Shown here piece by piece: positions 26,228-35,716 of a DNA stretch of 56,630 nucleotides. The position numbers were made by a program, and so were the translations under genes. The DNA is taken from contig DAOSBX010000020.1 in the NCBI GenBank assembly GCA_035361075.1, positions 1 to 56,630 of the forward strand, read 5' to 3'. The notes below the pieces were generated by a model. The model had not been told where the DNA came from. It saw nothing but the letters and a program-made list of their open reading frames with translations, and did no database searches. Origin of the DNA: Candidatus Hydrogenedens sp. GTDB lineage: Bacteria; Hydrogenedentota; Hydrogenedentia; Hydrogenedentales; Hydrogenedentaceae. Each line of letters starts with the position of its first letter. Within the stretch, counting starts at the first letter, position 1.

Positions 26228-26935
26228 CTATACAAGATGGGCTAACTTTTCAATTTCTTGACAGAAGTGTGGAAAAGTCTCCTCATAATTCCGTGCCAAC
26301 CCATGAAAGATACTTGAAGAACCTAAAATAAGAATATTAGCTCCTAAACGAATGAATTTTGCTCCATTTCTTACTGTTATATTCCCATCCACTTCAATAT
26401 CTACAGAATATTGATGGTATTTAATTTTTCGAGCAAGAATTTGAACTCTCTCGAAAGACTGGGGAATTAATTTTTGTCCTGCATACCCAGGGTCTACTGT
26501 CATCACTAATACCCTGTCCACCTCAGGCAATAGGTATTCCAATTCGTCTAATGGTGTCATGGGATTGATAGCTATCCCTGCAAGGAGTCCTAAATCACGT
26601 ATATGTTTAACAACTCTATGTGGATGTATGCACGCTTCGACATGCACAGTAATTCCAGAACAGCCTTTCTCAACCAGTCGTTTCAAATACCGTTCAGGTT
26701 TTTCTATCATCAAGTGAGCCCAGCACGGTAGAGAACAACATTTTTTTGCGAGAGAAATGAAATCGAAACCCAATGTTAAATTTGGAACGAATCTACCGTC
26801 CATCATGTCAAAATGAAGTTCATTAATATTTATTCTTTGAAGGGTACGAAACTCTTCTTTTAGATTTCCTAAGTCAAGACACATCACAGATGCAGAATAT
26901 TTAACGTTATTAAAATTAAAATCTTGTTTATCCAT
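26228..26935 (-). CDS. ribulose-phosphate 3-epimerase family protein
   Basis: TIM-barrel epimerase of 235 residues. LHFDMMDGRFVPNLTLG holds the metal-binding histidine and aspartate, AHLMIEKPERY and TVHVEACIHPHRV the next histidines, MTVDPGYAGQKLIP the phosphate-loop region and EVDGNI the second catalytic aspartate. The first strand reads SASVMCLDLGNL, where the usual Rpe reads PSILSADF, so the substrate could be a different ketose or allulose-type phosphate. It follows the ribokinase gene by 47 bp, a pairing that fits pentose use. Confidence 0.85.
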   Translation of the reverse strand: MDKQDFNFNNVKYSASVMCLDLGNLKEEFRTLQRININELHFDMMDGRFVPNLTLGFDFISLAKKCCSLPCWAHLMIEKPERYLKRLVEKGCSGITVHVEACIHPHRVVKHIRDLGLLAGIAINPMTPLDELEYLLPEVDRVLVMTVDPGYAGQKLIPQSFERVQILARKIKYHQYSVDIEVDGNITVRNGAKFIRLGANILILGSSSIFHGLARNYEETFPHFCQEIEKLAHLV

Positions 26936-26982
26936 ATTTACGTCACACCTTGATGGAGTCGTTTAAATTAATTTGATTATCT

Positions 26983-27930
26983 TTATATTTGTTTTAAAAA
27001 TGTGGATACTTCAGATAATGTTGGCATTGAAGGTTGAGCACCAAATCGGGTGCAAGCCAAAGCACCAACAGCATTGGCAAACTGCAACGCCTCTTCTATG
27101 GATGTTCGTCCCCATGCTAATGCCAACCCAGCAGTAAATGCATCACCTGCAGCAGTGGTATCAACCGTATTAATTTTATATCCATTAATGAAAAATTTTT
27201 TTTCACCATCACTATAAAAACAACCTCTTGCCCCTAATTTCAGCACGACAGCACGAGCACCCATTTTCATCAATTTCTCAGCACAAACTTGACAATCCTT
27301 TTTTGTCTCTGGTTTCTTTCCAACAAGGAACTCTGTCTCTGTTTCGTTAGGCGAAATAATATCAATATAGGGGAAGATATATTTAGAGATTTTTCTTGGT
27401 GGACCTGCATCAACAATAGTTATTAAACCAGCCTCCTTGGCTAAGATAATGGATGCCTCCACAGTCTCGGATAGTAATTCTAATTGGGTAAGGAACACAT
27501 CTCCCTTTTTGAATATACCTTTCTGCTGTATAACATCCTTCGGTTTTAAATCATGGTTGGCACCTGGAATTACAACAATACTATTTTTACCTGTTTTATC
27601 AACAAATATTAATGCGGTTCCAGATAAAGAATCGACTGCCTCTTTAATAGTATGGGTTGGTATTCCTTCATTCTTAAAATTTTGTTTCATAGCTTTTCCA
27701 TATTGGTCTTTCCCAACACAAGCGATAAAACGAACCTTTGCCCCGAGCCTTGCAAGGGCTACAGCTTGATTTGCCCCCTTCCCACCGAAAACCACGGATA
27801 ACGAGTCCCCACGAAGGGATTCCCCTTCCTTTGGCATCCGTGGAACTTTTGCCACCATATCAACATTAGCACTACCAACCACGACTACGCTTCGTTGTTG
27901 GTTCTTTAATATGTTGAGCAATTCTTTCAT
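26983..27930 (-). CDS. rbsK: ribokinase
   Basis: PfkB-family sugar kinase of 315 residues, phosphorylating ribose at O-5. The substrate motif reads FGGKGANQAVALARLGAKV near residue 48, and the catalytic motif is DTTAAGDAFTAGLA with the anion hole. FVGKKPE and SPNETE are also typical. It is followed by the epimerase gene, so ribose could enter the pentose-phosphate pool. No ribose permease is visible here. Confidence 0.88.
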   Translation of the reverse strand: MKELLNILKNQQRSVVVVGSANVDMVAKVPRMPKEGESLRGDSLSVVFGGKGANQAVALARLGAKVRFIACVGKDQYGKAMKQNFKNEGIPTHTIKEAVDSLSGTALIFVDKTGKNSIVVIPGANHDLKPKDVIQQKGIFKKGDVFLTQLELLSETVEASIILAKEAGLITIVDAGPPRKISKYIFPYIDIISPNETETEFLVGKKPETKKDCQVCAEKLMKMGARAVVLKLGARGCFYSDGEKKFFINGYKINTVDTTAAGDAFTAGLALAWGRTSIEEALQFANAVGALACTRFGAQPSMPTLSEVSTFLKQI

Positions 27931-27959
27931 ATTTGAAAGTCCAAATCAATTTATATTTG

Positions 27960-28169
27960 CTACTTTGTTAAATTCCATGCACGAGCAAAGGCTTCAAAAG
28001 AACGGTCATATGTCTTCTCCACCTCTGGTGGGAAACAGCATCCAGGCAGTTGTCTCTTTTTAAGATGGTATTGGAGACATTCACAACATAAGGCATGTCT
28101 CGGGCAACCCGGATAACTACATGAGCAAAAAGATTGATTCCGTTCTTGATTTTTGCATTCTTGTGCCAT
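27960..28169 (-). CDS. cysteine-rich small protein, DUF6485-like
   Basis: 69 residues with nine cysteines and two histidines, arranged FCSCSYPGC, HALCCECLQYH and LPGCCFPPEVEKTYDRS. The layout should bind one or two metal ions. It matches a small conserved family, DUF6485, as I remember it; the function is unknown. GAAGGAGG lies nine bases before the ATG, a very strong site. It sits between rfbB (15 bp) and ribokinase (29 bp), so it belongs to that transcript. Confidence 0.8.
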   Translation of the reverse strand: MAQECKNQERNQSFCSCSYPGCPRHALCCECLQYHLKKRQLPGCCFPPEVEKTYDRSFEAFARAWNLTK

Positions 28170-28184
28170 AGTAGTAAACCTCCT

Positions 28185-29201
28185 TCAACTATTTAGTTTC
28201 ATTTTACTTATATATTGTTCCTCATAGTACTTCTTAAATTCACCTTCTTTAATTTTCCGCCACCACCATTCATTTTCCTTATACCACCGAACTGTTTTTT
28301 GAATTCCTTCCTCCCAGTTAACAGATGGTGCCCAACCTAATGCTCGAAGTTTAGCGGAATTCATGGAATACCGATAATCATGTCCTGGACGGTCGGGTAA
28401 CCATTGAATTAACGCTTCATCTTTTCCTGTTAGTTCGAGAACCTTACGTGTGATTTCAATATTTTCTTTTTCAAATCCTGCAGAGATGTTATATATCTCG
28501 CCAGGTGTCCCCTCCCTTAAAACGGTGTCTATTGCTCGGCAATGGTCATCAACATATAGCCAATCACGAACGTTGTGTTCTCCACCCTTGTATAAAGGTA
28601 AGGGTTTGTTTTCAATTGCATTGGTGATAAACAGAGGTAGAACCTTCTCAGGATATTGATAGGGTCCGTAGGTATTGCATCCACGTGTGATTAATACTGG
28701 CAACTTAAACGATTCAAAAAAGGCTTTGCCTAACAATTCACCGCCCGCTTTAGAGGCACTGTATGGATTGCGTGGGTTTATCAAATCGGTCTCCGTAGCA
28801 GAACCTTTATCTCTGCTTCCATAGACTTCATCTGTCGAAACCAATAGTACCCTACTTACATTCTTTTTTTGAGCAGTAATTAGAATCTGATATACACCCT
28901 CTACATTTGTTTTGAGAAAGTCCTTGGCACCCATTAAACTGCGGTCTACATGTGTTTCCGCTGCAAAATTCACTACCGCATCGCAAGATTCTATAGCCCG
29001 TTCTACGGTATCTGCATCCGCAATATCTCCACGAATAAAGGTGTATCGTGATTCATCAATACCTCGTAAATTATCAAGGTTACCAGCATAGGTAAGTTTA
29101 TCAAGATTCACAATAGAAAGGTCAGGGTACCATGCCAACATATTACGGATAAAGGCTGAGCCGATAAAACCAGCCCCACCCGTTACGAGTATTTTCTTCA
29201 T
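28185..29201 (-). CDS. rfbB: dTDP-glucose 4,6-dehydratase
   Basis: Converts dTDP-glucose to dTDP-4-keto-6-deoxyglucose for rhamnose-type sugars. Extended SDR fold: TGGAGFIGSAFIRNML at the start, NFAAETHVDRSL, then VSTDEVYGS and the YxxxK pair in NPYSASKAGGELL. The 338-residue length is normal. It overlaps rfbD by one base (TGATG). No rmlA or rmlC is convincing in the window; the rest of the pathway may be elsewhere. Confidence 0.94.
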   Translation of the reverse strand: MKKILVTGGAGFIGSAFIRNMLAWYPDLSIVNLDKLTYAGNLDNLRGIDESRYTFIRGDIADADTVERAIESCDAVVNFAAETHVDRSLMGAKDFLKTNVEGVYQILITAQKKNVSRVLLVSTDEVYGSRDKGSATETDLINPRNPYSASKAGGELLGKAFFESFKLPVLITRGCNTYGPYQYPEKVLPLFITNAIENKPLPLYKGGEHNVRDWLYVDDHCRAIDTVLREGTPGEIYNISAGFEKENIEITRKVLELTGKDEALIQWLPDRPGHDYRYSMNSAKLRALGWAPSVNWEEGIQKTVRWYKENEWWWRKIKEGEFKKYYEEQYISKMKLNS

Positions 29202-30046
29202 CAGATTTCTTCCCTACGTTTTATGTATTCTTTTACCGCTTCACGCCATGACGGTATTTTTCTACCGAGTACAGAAGTAATTTTCCGATTGTCCATAGCT
29301 GAATATGCAGGTCTCTGTGCGGGGAGCACAAACTTTGAACGGGAACAGGGAAGCACTGGTGTTGATATATCTAATAATTCAAAACATTCTTTCATCCATT
29401 GGTAACGTGAGCATTCACCACTATTTGTCGCATGATATAATCCGTATTGGTGGGTTTTAGCAATGTCTAACGTCATCTGGGCTAAATCCCAAGTATATGT
29501 GGGAGAACCAATTTCATCATCAGATATTTCTAATTTCTCCGCAGTGCGTGCACGGTTTACCATCTTTTCAATAAAATTATTTCCACCTGGACCATAAAGC
29601 CATGCGGTCCTCAAAATAAAATGTTTCGGATTTACTTCTTTTGTTGCCTGCTCACCAGCCAATTTAGAACGTCCATAAACTGACAAGGGATTGGGAATAT
29701 CATCTTCTGTATAGGGTTTCCTTTGTGTCCCATCGAATACGTAATCTGTGCTGTAGTAAACAACAGGCACATTCCACTGCTTTGCAAGGTCAGCAACAAA
29801 ACGTGCTCCAACCTCGTTTACAAGAAAAGCCTTGTCAATTTCTTCCTCTGCTCGGTCAACATTTGTATATGCTGCCGAATTAATAACGAGGTCAGGAGCC
29901 TCTCCTTCTAATAACCTATACACCTCAGTTGCATTTGTAATGTCTAATTCTGGTAGGTCATATCCTATAACTTGATATTCTGGTTGAAAACACTTTATTA
30001 AATCTTTACCTAACTGACCTTTTGCACCAAAAATTAGGACTCGCAT
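29201..30046 (-). CDS. rfbD: dTDP-4-dehydrorhamnose reductase
   Basis: Final reductase of dTDP-L-rhamnose synthesis, 281 residues. GAKGQLGKDLIKCF is the NAD(P) loop, INSAAYTNVDRAE and YYSTDYVFDG are family motifs, and YGRSKLAGEQ carries the catalytic tyrosine and lysine. GGAAAGG lies six bases before the ATG. It is the first gene of a probable five-gene run (rfbD, rfbB, DUF6485, ribokinase, epimerase). Confidence 0.93.
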   Translation of the reverse strand: MRVLIFGAKGQLGKDLIKCFQPEYQVIGYDLPELDITNATEVYRLLEGEAPDLVINSAAYTNVDRAEEEIDKAFLVNEVGARFVADLAKQWNVPVVYYSTDYVFDGTQRKPYTEDDIPNPLSVYGRSKLAGEQATKEVNPKHFILRTAWLYGPGGNNFIEKMVNRARTAEKLEISDDEIGSPTYTWDLAQMTLDIAKTHQYGLYHATNSGECSRYQWMKECFELLDISTPVLPCSRSKFVLPAQRPAYSAMDNRKITSVLGRKIPSWREAVKEYIKRREEI

Positions 30047-30077
30047 ACGCTACCTTTCCTGTATAAATTAAAAAAGT

Positions 30078-30105
30078 ATTATAAAGGTATATTAATTTTA
30101 ACAAA
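30078..30105 (-). promoter_or_regulatory. candidate promoter of the rfbD operon
   Basis: On the minus strand, TTTGTT (30105-30100) and TATAAT (30083-30078) are 16 bases apart, about 32 bases upstream of the rfbD start. The -10 box is perfect and the -35 box is weak. Other AT-rich matches exist in this 149-bp gap, where I see nothing else. Confidence 0.35.
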
Positions 30106-30195
30106 AAAACAGATTTTCCTTGAAAAGTACTTTGGCCTTAAGACACATCAAACTCATTATCACTGTTCAAAATTATAATATATTTCTTACGCACG

Positions 30196-31227
30196 TCAAC
30201 CTTCTTGACTGCTATTATGGTTAGGCTTGGTTTCATTCATTCGTTCCTGAACACACCGTAACCACCAGATGGTAGTCTGTAATTCTGTGGCTAACGATGG
30301 TGCTTGAGAATAGAATTCCTCACATTGTTTTAGTGCTGTATCAAATTCACCGTGTTCTGTCAGAACCTGTATAAGAAAAAAACGAACAAAGTTAAGATGT
30401 GGTTGCTTTTTTAATAATTGTTGTAGTTCAAAAATTGCCATAGAATAATTCCCATTTTCAACAGCACGTCTTGCACGCTTAAATTCCGCAGGTAACGTAA
30501 AAGGGAAATTACGGCGGATAAATTCACTTAAAATAGAGACAATCGGAGGGAATGGAAGAATAATATATAACCACCAAATGTTGTAGTTATAATCGTCTGC
30601 AACTTGAAATACATAAAGGATAGATATGATACAGAATAATATAAAACTGATAGCGGAACCAACTAAAAATGCCCTTCGATAAGGTTTAGAATGATACCAC
30701 ATCGGACAGATGCGAAGTGGAACATAATTATTTTTCTGCAATGTTTCTTTTATTTTTTGAATTTGCATTATTAAATTTTCTACTGCTACTTTTACTTCAG
30801 GTTTCAACCAAAATGAAAAACGCATCGCCTGTGCTTTATGTGTCAGTATAATATTCATCACAGGATTAAATTTGAAAAATAAAATTATCCCACGCAAACC
30901 CACAATAAAAGAGAAAATAAACAACCCAATTAATGGAAGCATCCATAACAAATCAGAATTTTTGAATAAAGGCTTGTAGATAAACCACAGGCTAAGAGGT
31001 AAAAACAACAAAAAAGCTACCATCAAGCCAATTACCCCTTCCCATAACTTCCGATAATTACGATTTCTACTTTCTTCAATATGAACCACTTCCACTGGCA
31101 CATATAACGAATATTTTGATACCCATGTCTCTTTGTGAATTATTAAAATTGAACCTTTAAGCTCCAGACGGATTTGTCCAGGATAATTGACTCGCGACAA
31201 ATTAATACTACACGATGAAGACTCCAT
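30196..31227 (-). CDS. membrane protein with C-terminal TPR-like repeats
   Basis: 343 residues, family not recognised. Four hydrophobic segments lie at about residues 65-85, 93-115, 189-211 and 221-240 (for example LMVAFLLFLPLSLWFIY and FLVGSAISFILFCIISILYV). A helical-repeat segment at about 255-320 includes FKRARRAVENGNYSMAIFEL and LTEHGEFDTALKQCEEF, which reads as TPR-like. A membrane-bound scaffold role is a guess. It diverges from the esterase gene at 31344. Confidence 0.55.
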   Translation of the reverse strand: MESSSCSINLSRVNYPGQIRLELKGSILIIHKETWVSKYSLYVPVEVVHIEESRNRNYRKLWEGVIGLMVAFLLFLPLSLWFIYKPLFKNSDLLWMLPLIGLFIFSFIVGLRGIILFFKFNPVMNIILTHKAQAMRFSFWLKPEVKVAVENLIMQIQKIKETLQKNNYVPLRICPMWYHSKPYRRAFLVGSAISFILFCIISILYVFQVADDYNYNIWWLYIILPFPPIVSILSEFIRRNFPFTLPAEFKRARRAVENGNYSMAIFELQQLLKKQPHLNFVRFFLIQVLTEHGEFDTALKQCEEFYSQAPSLATELQTTIWWLRCVQERMNETKPNHNSSQEG

Positions 31228-31343
31228 GTCACTTCTCGCTTTCTGTAAAATACTAAGTATAAAATAAATGTTAGTTATGTTATATTATACTATTTTATAC
31301 ACTACGTTGCTGAATGGAAACCTAATCAATGGAAGGGATATAT

Positions 31344-32252
31344 ATGAGAAAATGTAAAAAATGCTTATTCACATTCTCAGGGGTTACAATTATTATTTTA
31401 TCTATTGCCATTGCCTTATCGTTAACTTCCTGCTATGTGGGATATTCAAAAATTACAGTTGACGGTAAAACACGATATTATCGTATTCACATACCATCTA
31501 AACTGGACACGAGTATACAACCGCCTCTCCTTCTTGCCTTTCATCAATTTAGTGATACAGCACGAGGCATGGAAAAACTCACCCAATTAAACGATTATGC
31601 TGATAGGGAGCAATTTATCGTCGTATATCCACAAGGGAGATGGCGAACATGGAAAACAGACCCTATTCCAAACGATGATACCCGCTTTATAGAAGAACTT
31701 ATTCAGTTTTTGGTGTTGGAATATCGCGTAGATCCAGGAAGAATATATGCAACAGGCGCATCTGCGGGAGGAATGATGATACAGGCATTTGCATGTTATT
31801 CTGATAAAATATCTGCAATCGCACCTGTGATGGGGAGTATGACACAGGAACATGCAAGCCAGCGAAAGCCAATAAAAAACATTCCCGTCCTTATTATCCA
31901 TGGAACAAAAGACCCTGTTGTCCCTTATGATGGAGGAGCAACTCATGCTGGCATTAAAAAAACCACTTTCTTATCCGCAGAAGAGAATGCAAAATGGTGG
32001 GCAACCCAATACGGATGCCAGGAAGAACCATTGTTAAAAAACTATCCAGACACAAACCGTGATGATAATTTCACCACAGAGATATTTGATTTTAAGTGCA
32101 ACCCAAGGGTTATGTTGTATAAGGTTAATGGAGGTGGACATACCTGGCCTGGTGGTAAAAATCGATATCCGAAATTTATCGTGGGTCCAACAGCCCCTGA
32201 ACCAGATGCTACATACATAATCGTAAAATTTTTCCAGAATAATGCTTTATAA
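31344..32252 (+). CDS. PHB-depolymerase/LpqC-type esterase lipoprotein
   Basis: Alpha/beta-hydrolase of about 302 residues with an export signal ending in the lipobox SLTSC. The nucleophile elbow is ATGASAGGMM, the acid lies in HGTKDPVVPYDGG and the histidine in GGGHTWPGG, so the triad is complete. The family includes polyhydroxybutyrate depolymerases, feruloyl and acetylxylan esterases; the substrate is not readable here. I chose the ATG at 31344, five bases after GGAAGGGA, over an ATG at 31329. Confidence 0.85.
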   Translation: MRKCKKCLFTFSGVTIIILSIAIALSLTSCYVGYSKITVDGKTRYYRIHIPSKLDTSIQPPLLLAFHQFSDTARGMEKLTQLNDYADREQFIVVYPQGRWRTWKTDPIPNDDTRFIEELIQFLVLEYRVDPGRIYATGASAGGMMIQAFACYSDKISAIAPVMGSMTQEHASQRKPIKNIPVLIIHGTKDPVVPYDGGATHAGIKKTTFLSAEENAKWWATQYGCQEEPLLKNYPDTNRDDNFTTEIFDFKCNPRVMLYKVNGGGHTWPGGKNRYPKFIVGPTAPEPDATYIIVKFFQNNAL

Positions 32253-32287
32253 CTGCAGTTATATTTTATAAAAAAGGTGTCGTCATA

Positions 32288-33667
32288 ATGATTTCTGCGA
32301 TTATCCTTGCTGGTGGAAAAGGCTCAAGTGCTTTCCCCTTTTCTACAATTAGAAACAAGGTTACAGTTCCAATATTAAATACCCCTGCTATACGAAGGCT
32401 GGCTCTACAATTAAAAGATTTGGGTATAGAACATATTATTGTTCTTACAAAGCACCTTGAACAAAGCATACGATACGCATTGAAGGATATAAGTCAAATT
32501 AGTTTCATTCATCTCAAAGAATGTGATGACCCTGCCTCTTCAATTCGAGTAGCAATTCCTTCTGTTTCTACACCCGAACTGATGATTATACATGGCGATA
32601 TTGTGACAACGCATCATACCCTGAAACACTTTATAAATACTTATAAGGAACAACAGCCTGTTACATCTGTTTTAGCCTCCAATCAACAGCCAGCCCCTAA
32701 ACATTCTTTACTTTTAAAGGTATCTTCTAATAGGAAATTGGAAGGGCTTGATTTTAATAGAAATGAATCTAATTACTGGTTTTGTGGTGCTGTGATTGGG
32801 AAAACAAATATGATTGATGCCTATATTCAAAAGGAAGCAGGGATAATCCACTCTACACCTTTAGGGGTTGTGCCAATGCCAGAGGGAAATATACCCTCAA
32901 TGTTAGAAATTATGCTCGAAGATAAACAAGAAATATCTGTAATTTCTGCTCGGGATTTTGTTGTCGATTTAGACCATCCTTGGGACATTATTGAGGCAAA
33001 TCAAAAAGCATTAAACCACTTTTTCCGTAATTTAGAAAGCTCGAAGATTGCGAGTAAAGCAAAAATAAGCGACGGAGCTGATATTGCATCGACGGCGAAA
33101 CTCTGGCTCGAAGAAGGAGCAAATATAGACAAAAACACTATTATTAAAGGAAACCTATTTTTGGGATCCGATAGTCAAATCAGTTACGGTGCTATTATAG
33201 AAAGTCAAGTTTTTATAGGAACAAAGTCTATAGTCTCTGAATATGCAAAGATATTTAGTGAGTCAGTATTAGGAGATTCAAATTTAGTCTTACATAATGC
33301 AGAATTTTATGGTTTAACATTAGATACAGTATTTATGGTTCATTATTGTTGTATCTCGGGAATGATTGGTTCACATGTAGACATCGGTGCCGGTACTATT
33401 AGTGCTACCTGGCGATTTGATAATACAACGCGACCAATGAAATGTAAAGAACATTTAGAAACACCTCCATATCACGGCAACCTAACGTATATAGGTGATT
33501 ATTGTAGGACAGGTATTAATGTCATGTTTATGCCAGGTATACGAGTCGGTGCTTATTCATGTGTTGGTCCTGGTGTTATCGTGAATAATGACATAGATGC
33601 ATATTCTCTTATTACTCAACGACAACAATTAGATGTAAAACCTTGGGGACCAGATAGGTATCCCTGA
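32288..33667 (+). CDS. GlmU-like sugar nucleotidyltransferase/acyltransferase with altered signature
   Basis: 459 residues: an N-terminal nucleotidyltransferase fold (about 1-235), then a left-handed beta-helix of hexapeptide repeats (about 245-420) ending in IGDYCRTGINVMFMPG. The opening reads ILAGGKGSSAFPF, where active family members have GxGTRLxP, so the catalytic arginine of the signature is replaced. The later NKVTVPIL keeps the lysine of the KP motif but not the proline. It could be an enzyme with changed chemistry or a regulatory homologue. It is 36 bp after the esterase gene and 35 bp before the DapA-family gene. Confidence 0.75.
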   Translation: MISAIILAGGKGSSAFPFSTIRNKVTVPILNTPAIRRLALQLKDLGIEHIIVLTKHLEQSIRYALKDISQISFIHLKECDDPASSIRVAIPSVSTPELMIIHGDIVTTHHTLKHFINTYKEQQPVTSVLASNQQPAPKHSLLLKVSSNRKLEGLDFNRNESNYWFCGAVIGKTNMIDAYIQKEAGIIHSTPLGVVPMPEGNIPSMLEIMLEDKQEISVISARDFVVDLDHPWDIIEANQKALNHFFRNLESSKIASKAKISDGADIASTAKLWLEEGANIDKNTIIKGNLFLGSDSQISYGAIIESQVFIGTKSIVSEYAKIFSESVLGDSNLVLHNAEFYGLTLDTVFMVHYCCISGMIGSHVDIGAGTISATWRFDNTTRPMKCKEHLETPPYHGNLTYIGDYCRTGINVMFMPGIRVGAYSCVGPGVIVNNDIDAYSLITQRQQLDVKPWGPDRYP

Positions 33668-33701
33668 AGGAATAAAAATTAAACGATTGAAGGAAGTAAC
33701 A

Positions 33702-34598
33702 ATGGAACAAAAAAGTATCCGCGGTATTATTTGTGCAAATTTAACCCCATTTACTAAAGGTGGAAAAGAAATTGACCATCCTAAGCTACATCGCCTTATA
33801 CAATTTCTTCAGGAGAAAGGGGTGCATGGGTTGTTCGTAGGCGGAACAACAGGCGAAGGTCTTGTAATGTCCATAGAGGAACGAAAAGAACTTTTGGAAA
33901 GTGTTTTGAAATGTGTAAATAGGAAAATAATGGTCATTGCTCATACAGGCACTTTTGATTTACATTCAACAATAGAACTTACTGCTCATGCAGTTGAAAA
34001 AGGAACCTACGGTGCAGGTATAGTTGCACCAGGATATTATTATTATGATGAAGAGGCTCTCTATAAATATTTCTCCACCATTGCTTCTGAATTCCCTAAC
34101 TTTCCTATATTACTTTATAATATTCCATCCTGTGCAAGGAATTTTCTAACCAATTCACTTATTATCAAATTAGCAAAAAAACACAAAAATATTGTTGGAA
34201 TTAAAGACAGCACAGGGAATATGGTGAACTTATCTGAATTATTACTCCAAAAACCTACATCTTTCACTATAATAAACGGTGTAGATGAATACGGCTATCA
34301 GGCTTTCTTAGCAGGGGTGCAAGCAGCTGTTTCTGGAACATCTAATGTGGCACCAGAAATTTATCTCGGCGTCTATGAAAATGTGATGAAACGTAAACTG
34401 CCCGAAGCATGGATTTACCAATCCCAATTAACAAAACTTTGTCAAATCCTACAATACGGTAGAAACCTTGCCATCTTTAAACAAGCATTGAAACTAAGAG
34501 GTATCGATGCAGGATTTGTCCGTCCTCCACATCGTGAACTTTCCAAACAGGAAATCCAATTATTAGAAAAAACTCTTAAACTACTTAAATTAACTTGA
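33702..34598 (+). CDS. DapA/NanA family pyruvate aldolase (dihydrodipicolinate synthase-like)
   Basis: Class I aldolase TIM barrel of about 298 residues. Substrate loop GGTTGEG, catalytic tyrosine in LLYNIPS and Schiff-base lysine in VGIKDSTGN are all present. The family holds dihydrodipicolinate synthase, N-acetylneuraminate lyase and sugar-acid dehydratases. No diaminopimelate gene is nearby, and the neighbours are sugar enzymes, so a sugar-acid or sialic-acid role is possible. I chose the ATG at 33702, eight bases after GAAGGAA. Confidence 0.85.
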   Translation: MEQKSIRGIICANLTPFTKGGKEIDHPKLHRLIQFLQEKGVHGLFVGGTTGEGLVMSIEERKELLESVLKCVNRKIMVIAHTGTFDLHSTIELTAHAVEKGTYGAGIVAPGYYYYDEEALYKYFSTIASEFPNFPILLYNIPSCARNFLTNSLIIKLAKKHKNIVGIKDSTGNMVNLSELLLQKPTSFTIINGVDEYGYQAFLAGVQAAVSGTSNVAPEIYLGVYENVMKRKLPEAWIYQSQLTKLCQILQYGRNLAIFKQALKLRGIDAGFVRPPHRELSKQEIQLLEKTLKLLKLT

Positions 34599-34630
34599 TA
34601 TCAAGGTTTTATGTACATCGGGAAATCGTT

Positions 34631-35716
34631 TTATCCCTGTATATTATTGTTCTGATTCTGTTTTTCTCCCGCGATATTTTCAACGAAATGTAAGATAATC
34701 ACTCCCATTAATATCATCATACAAACTAAAATAAGTACGAGAAAAGCGTATTTTGATGGTAATAACGAAGTGATATATGCAAGGAACCCCATACAAATAG
34801 AAAAATAATACAAGGAAAATACTACTTGTCTTTGGGATAAGCCTAATCGTAACAATCGATGATATATACAATCTTTATCTGAGGCAAAAAAACCAACTTC
34901 TTTGGGACGGCGCATCCTCCTTAAAAAACTCAAAAAGGTATCTAAGAAGGGAACTGCTAATACAACAATAGGTACTGTTAATGCAACAATTGTAACACCC
35001 TTTTTACGCTCTACTAATGTGGCACAGCCTAAAACAAAACCTAAAAAAAGTGCCCCTGCATCACCCATAAAAACTGATGCTGGATGAGAATTATATATTA
35101 GAAAAGCAATCGTGCAACCTAACAAAATGCTCATAATTAAACAACTAAGTATCTGTTTATTACTATAAGATATAGTAAAAATAGTGAGTGATGAAATAGC
35201 CACTAAACCACTCGCAAGTCCATCAAGTCCATCTACGATATTAATCGCATTAGTAACACCAACTATCCATAATACAGTTATCACCAAAGCTAAAGGTCCA
35301 ACATTAATAGTACCTCCTAAAGGATGTGCAATAGTGGTTACTTGAAACCCCCAAAAAAAGAGAATTATTCCAAATATTAATTCAATTACTAATTTCTTGC
35401 TTGCTGGAATTGAGATTAAATCATCTAACACTCCCATCAATACAATAAATGTTCCACCAATACCAATTACTACCATCTTATTATCAAAATATTGTGGATA
35501 TCTACATTCAACAAATAAGCACGCTAACAAATAGGTAATATAAAAAGCTAAGCCTCCTAAATAGGGTATAGGTTTTTTGTGAACTTTTCTACTCTCATTA
35601 GGCACATCATAAATACCCAATTTCATTGCTAACCATCGAAAAATCGGAACCAGAATCAATGTGCATAAAAATGATAGTGCAAAAACAGTGACATATGCCC
35701 AGTCGTGTGTTTTCAT
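34631..35716 (-). CDS. polyprenyl-phosphate sugar-1-phosphate transferase (WecA/MraY family)
   Basis: Integral membrane transferase of 361 residues with about ten hydrophobic segments. Family motifs are NAINIVDGLDGLASG, SVFMGDAGALFLGF and the cytoplasmic HRLLRLGLSQRQVV. The close pair GLDGL and GDAG carries the magnesium-binding aspartates. It starts surface polysaccharide assembly by transferring HexNAc-1-phosphate to undecaprenyl phosphate. WecA and MraY are hard to separate here; the absence of murein genes and a DDxxD-like first motif (VLDDLISIPA) favour WecA. It is joined to the upstream ILEI-domain gene by ATGA. Confidence 0.88.
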   Translation of the reverse strand: MKTHDWAYVTVFALSFLCTLILVPIFRWLAMKLGIYDVPNESRKVHKKPIPYLGGLAFYITYLLACLFVECRYPQYFDNKMVVIGIGGTFIVLMGVLDDLISIPASKKLVIELIFGIILFFWGFQVTTIAHPLGGTINVGPLALVITVLWIVGVTNAINIVDGLDGLASGLVAISSLTIFTISYSNKQILSCLIMSILLGCTIAFLIYNSHPASVFMGDAGALFLGFVLGCATLVERKKGVTIVALTVPIVVLAVPFLDTFLSFLRRMRRPKEVGFFASDKDCIYHRLLRLGLSQRQVVFSLYYFSICMGFLAYITSLLPSKYAFLVLILVCMMILMGVIILHFVENIAGEKQNQNNNIQG

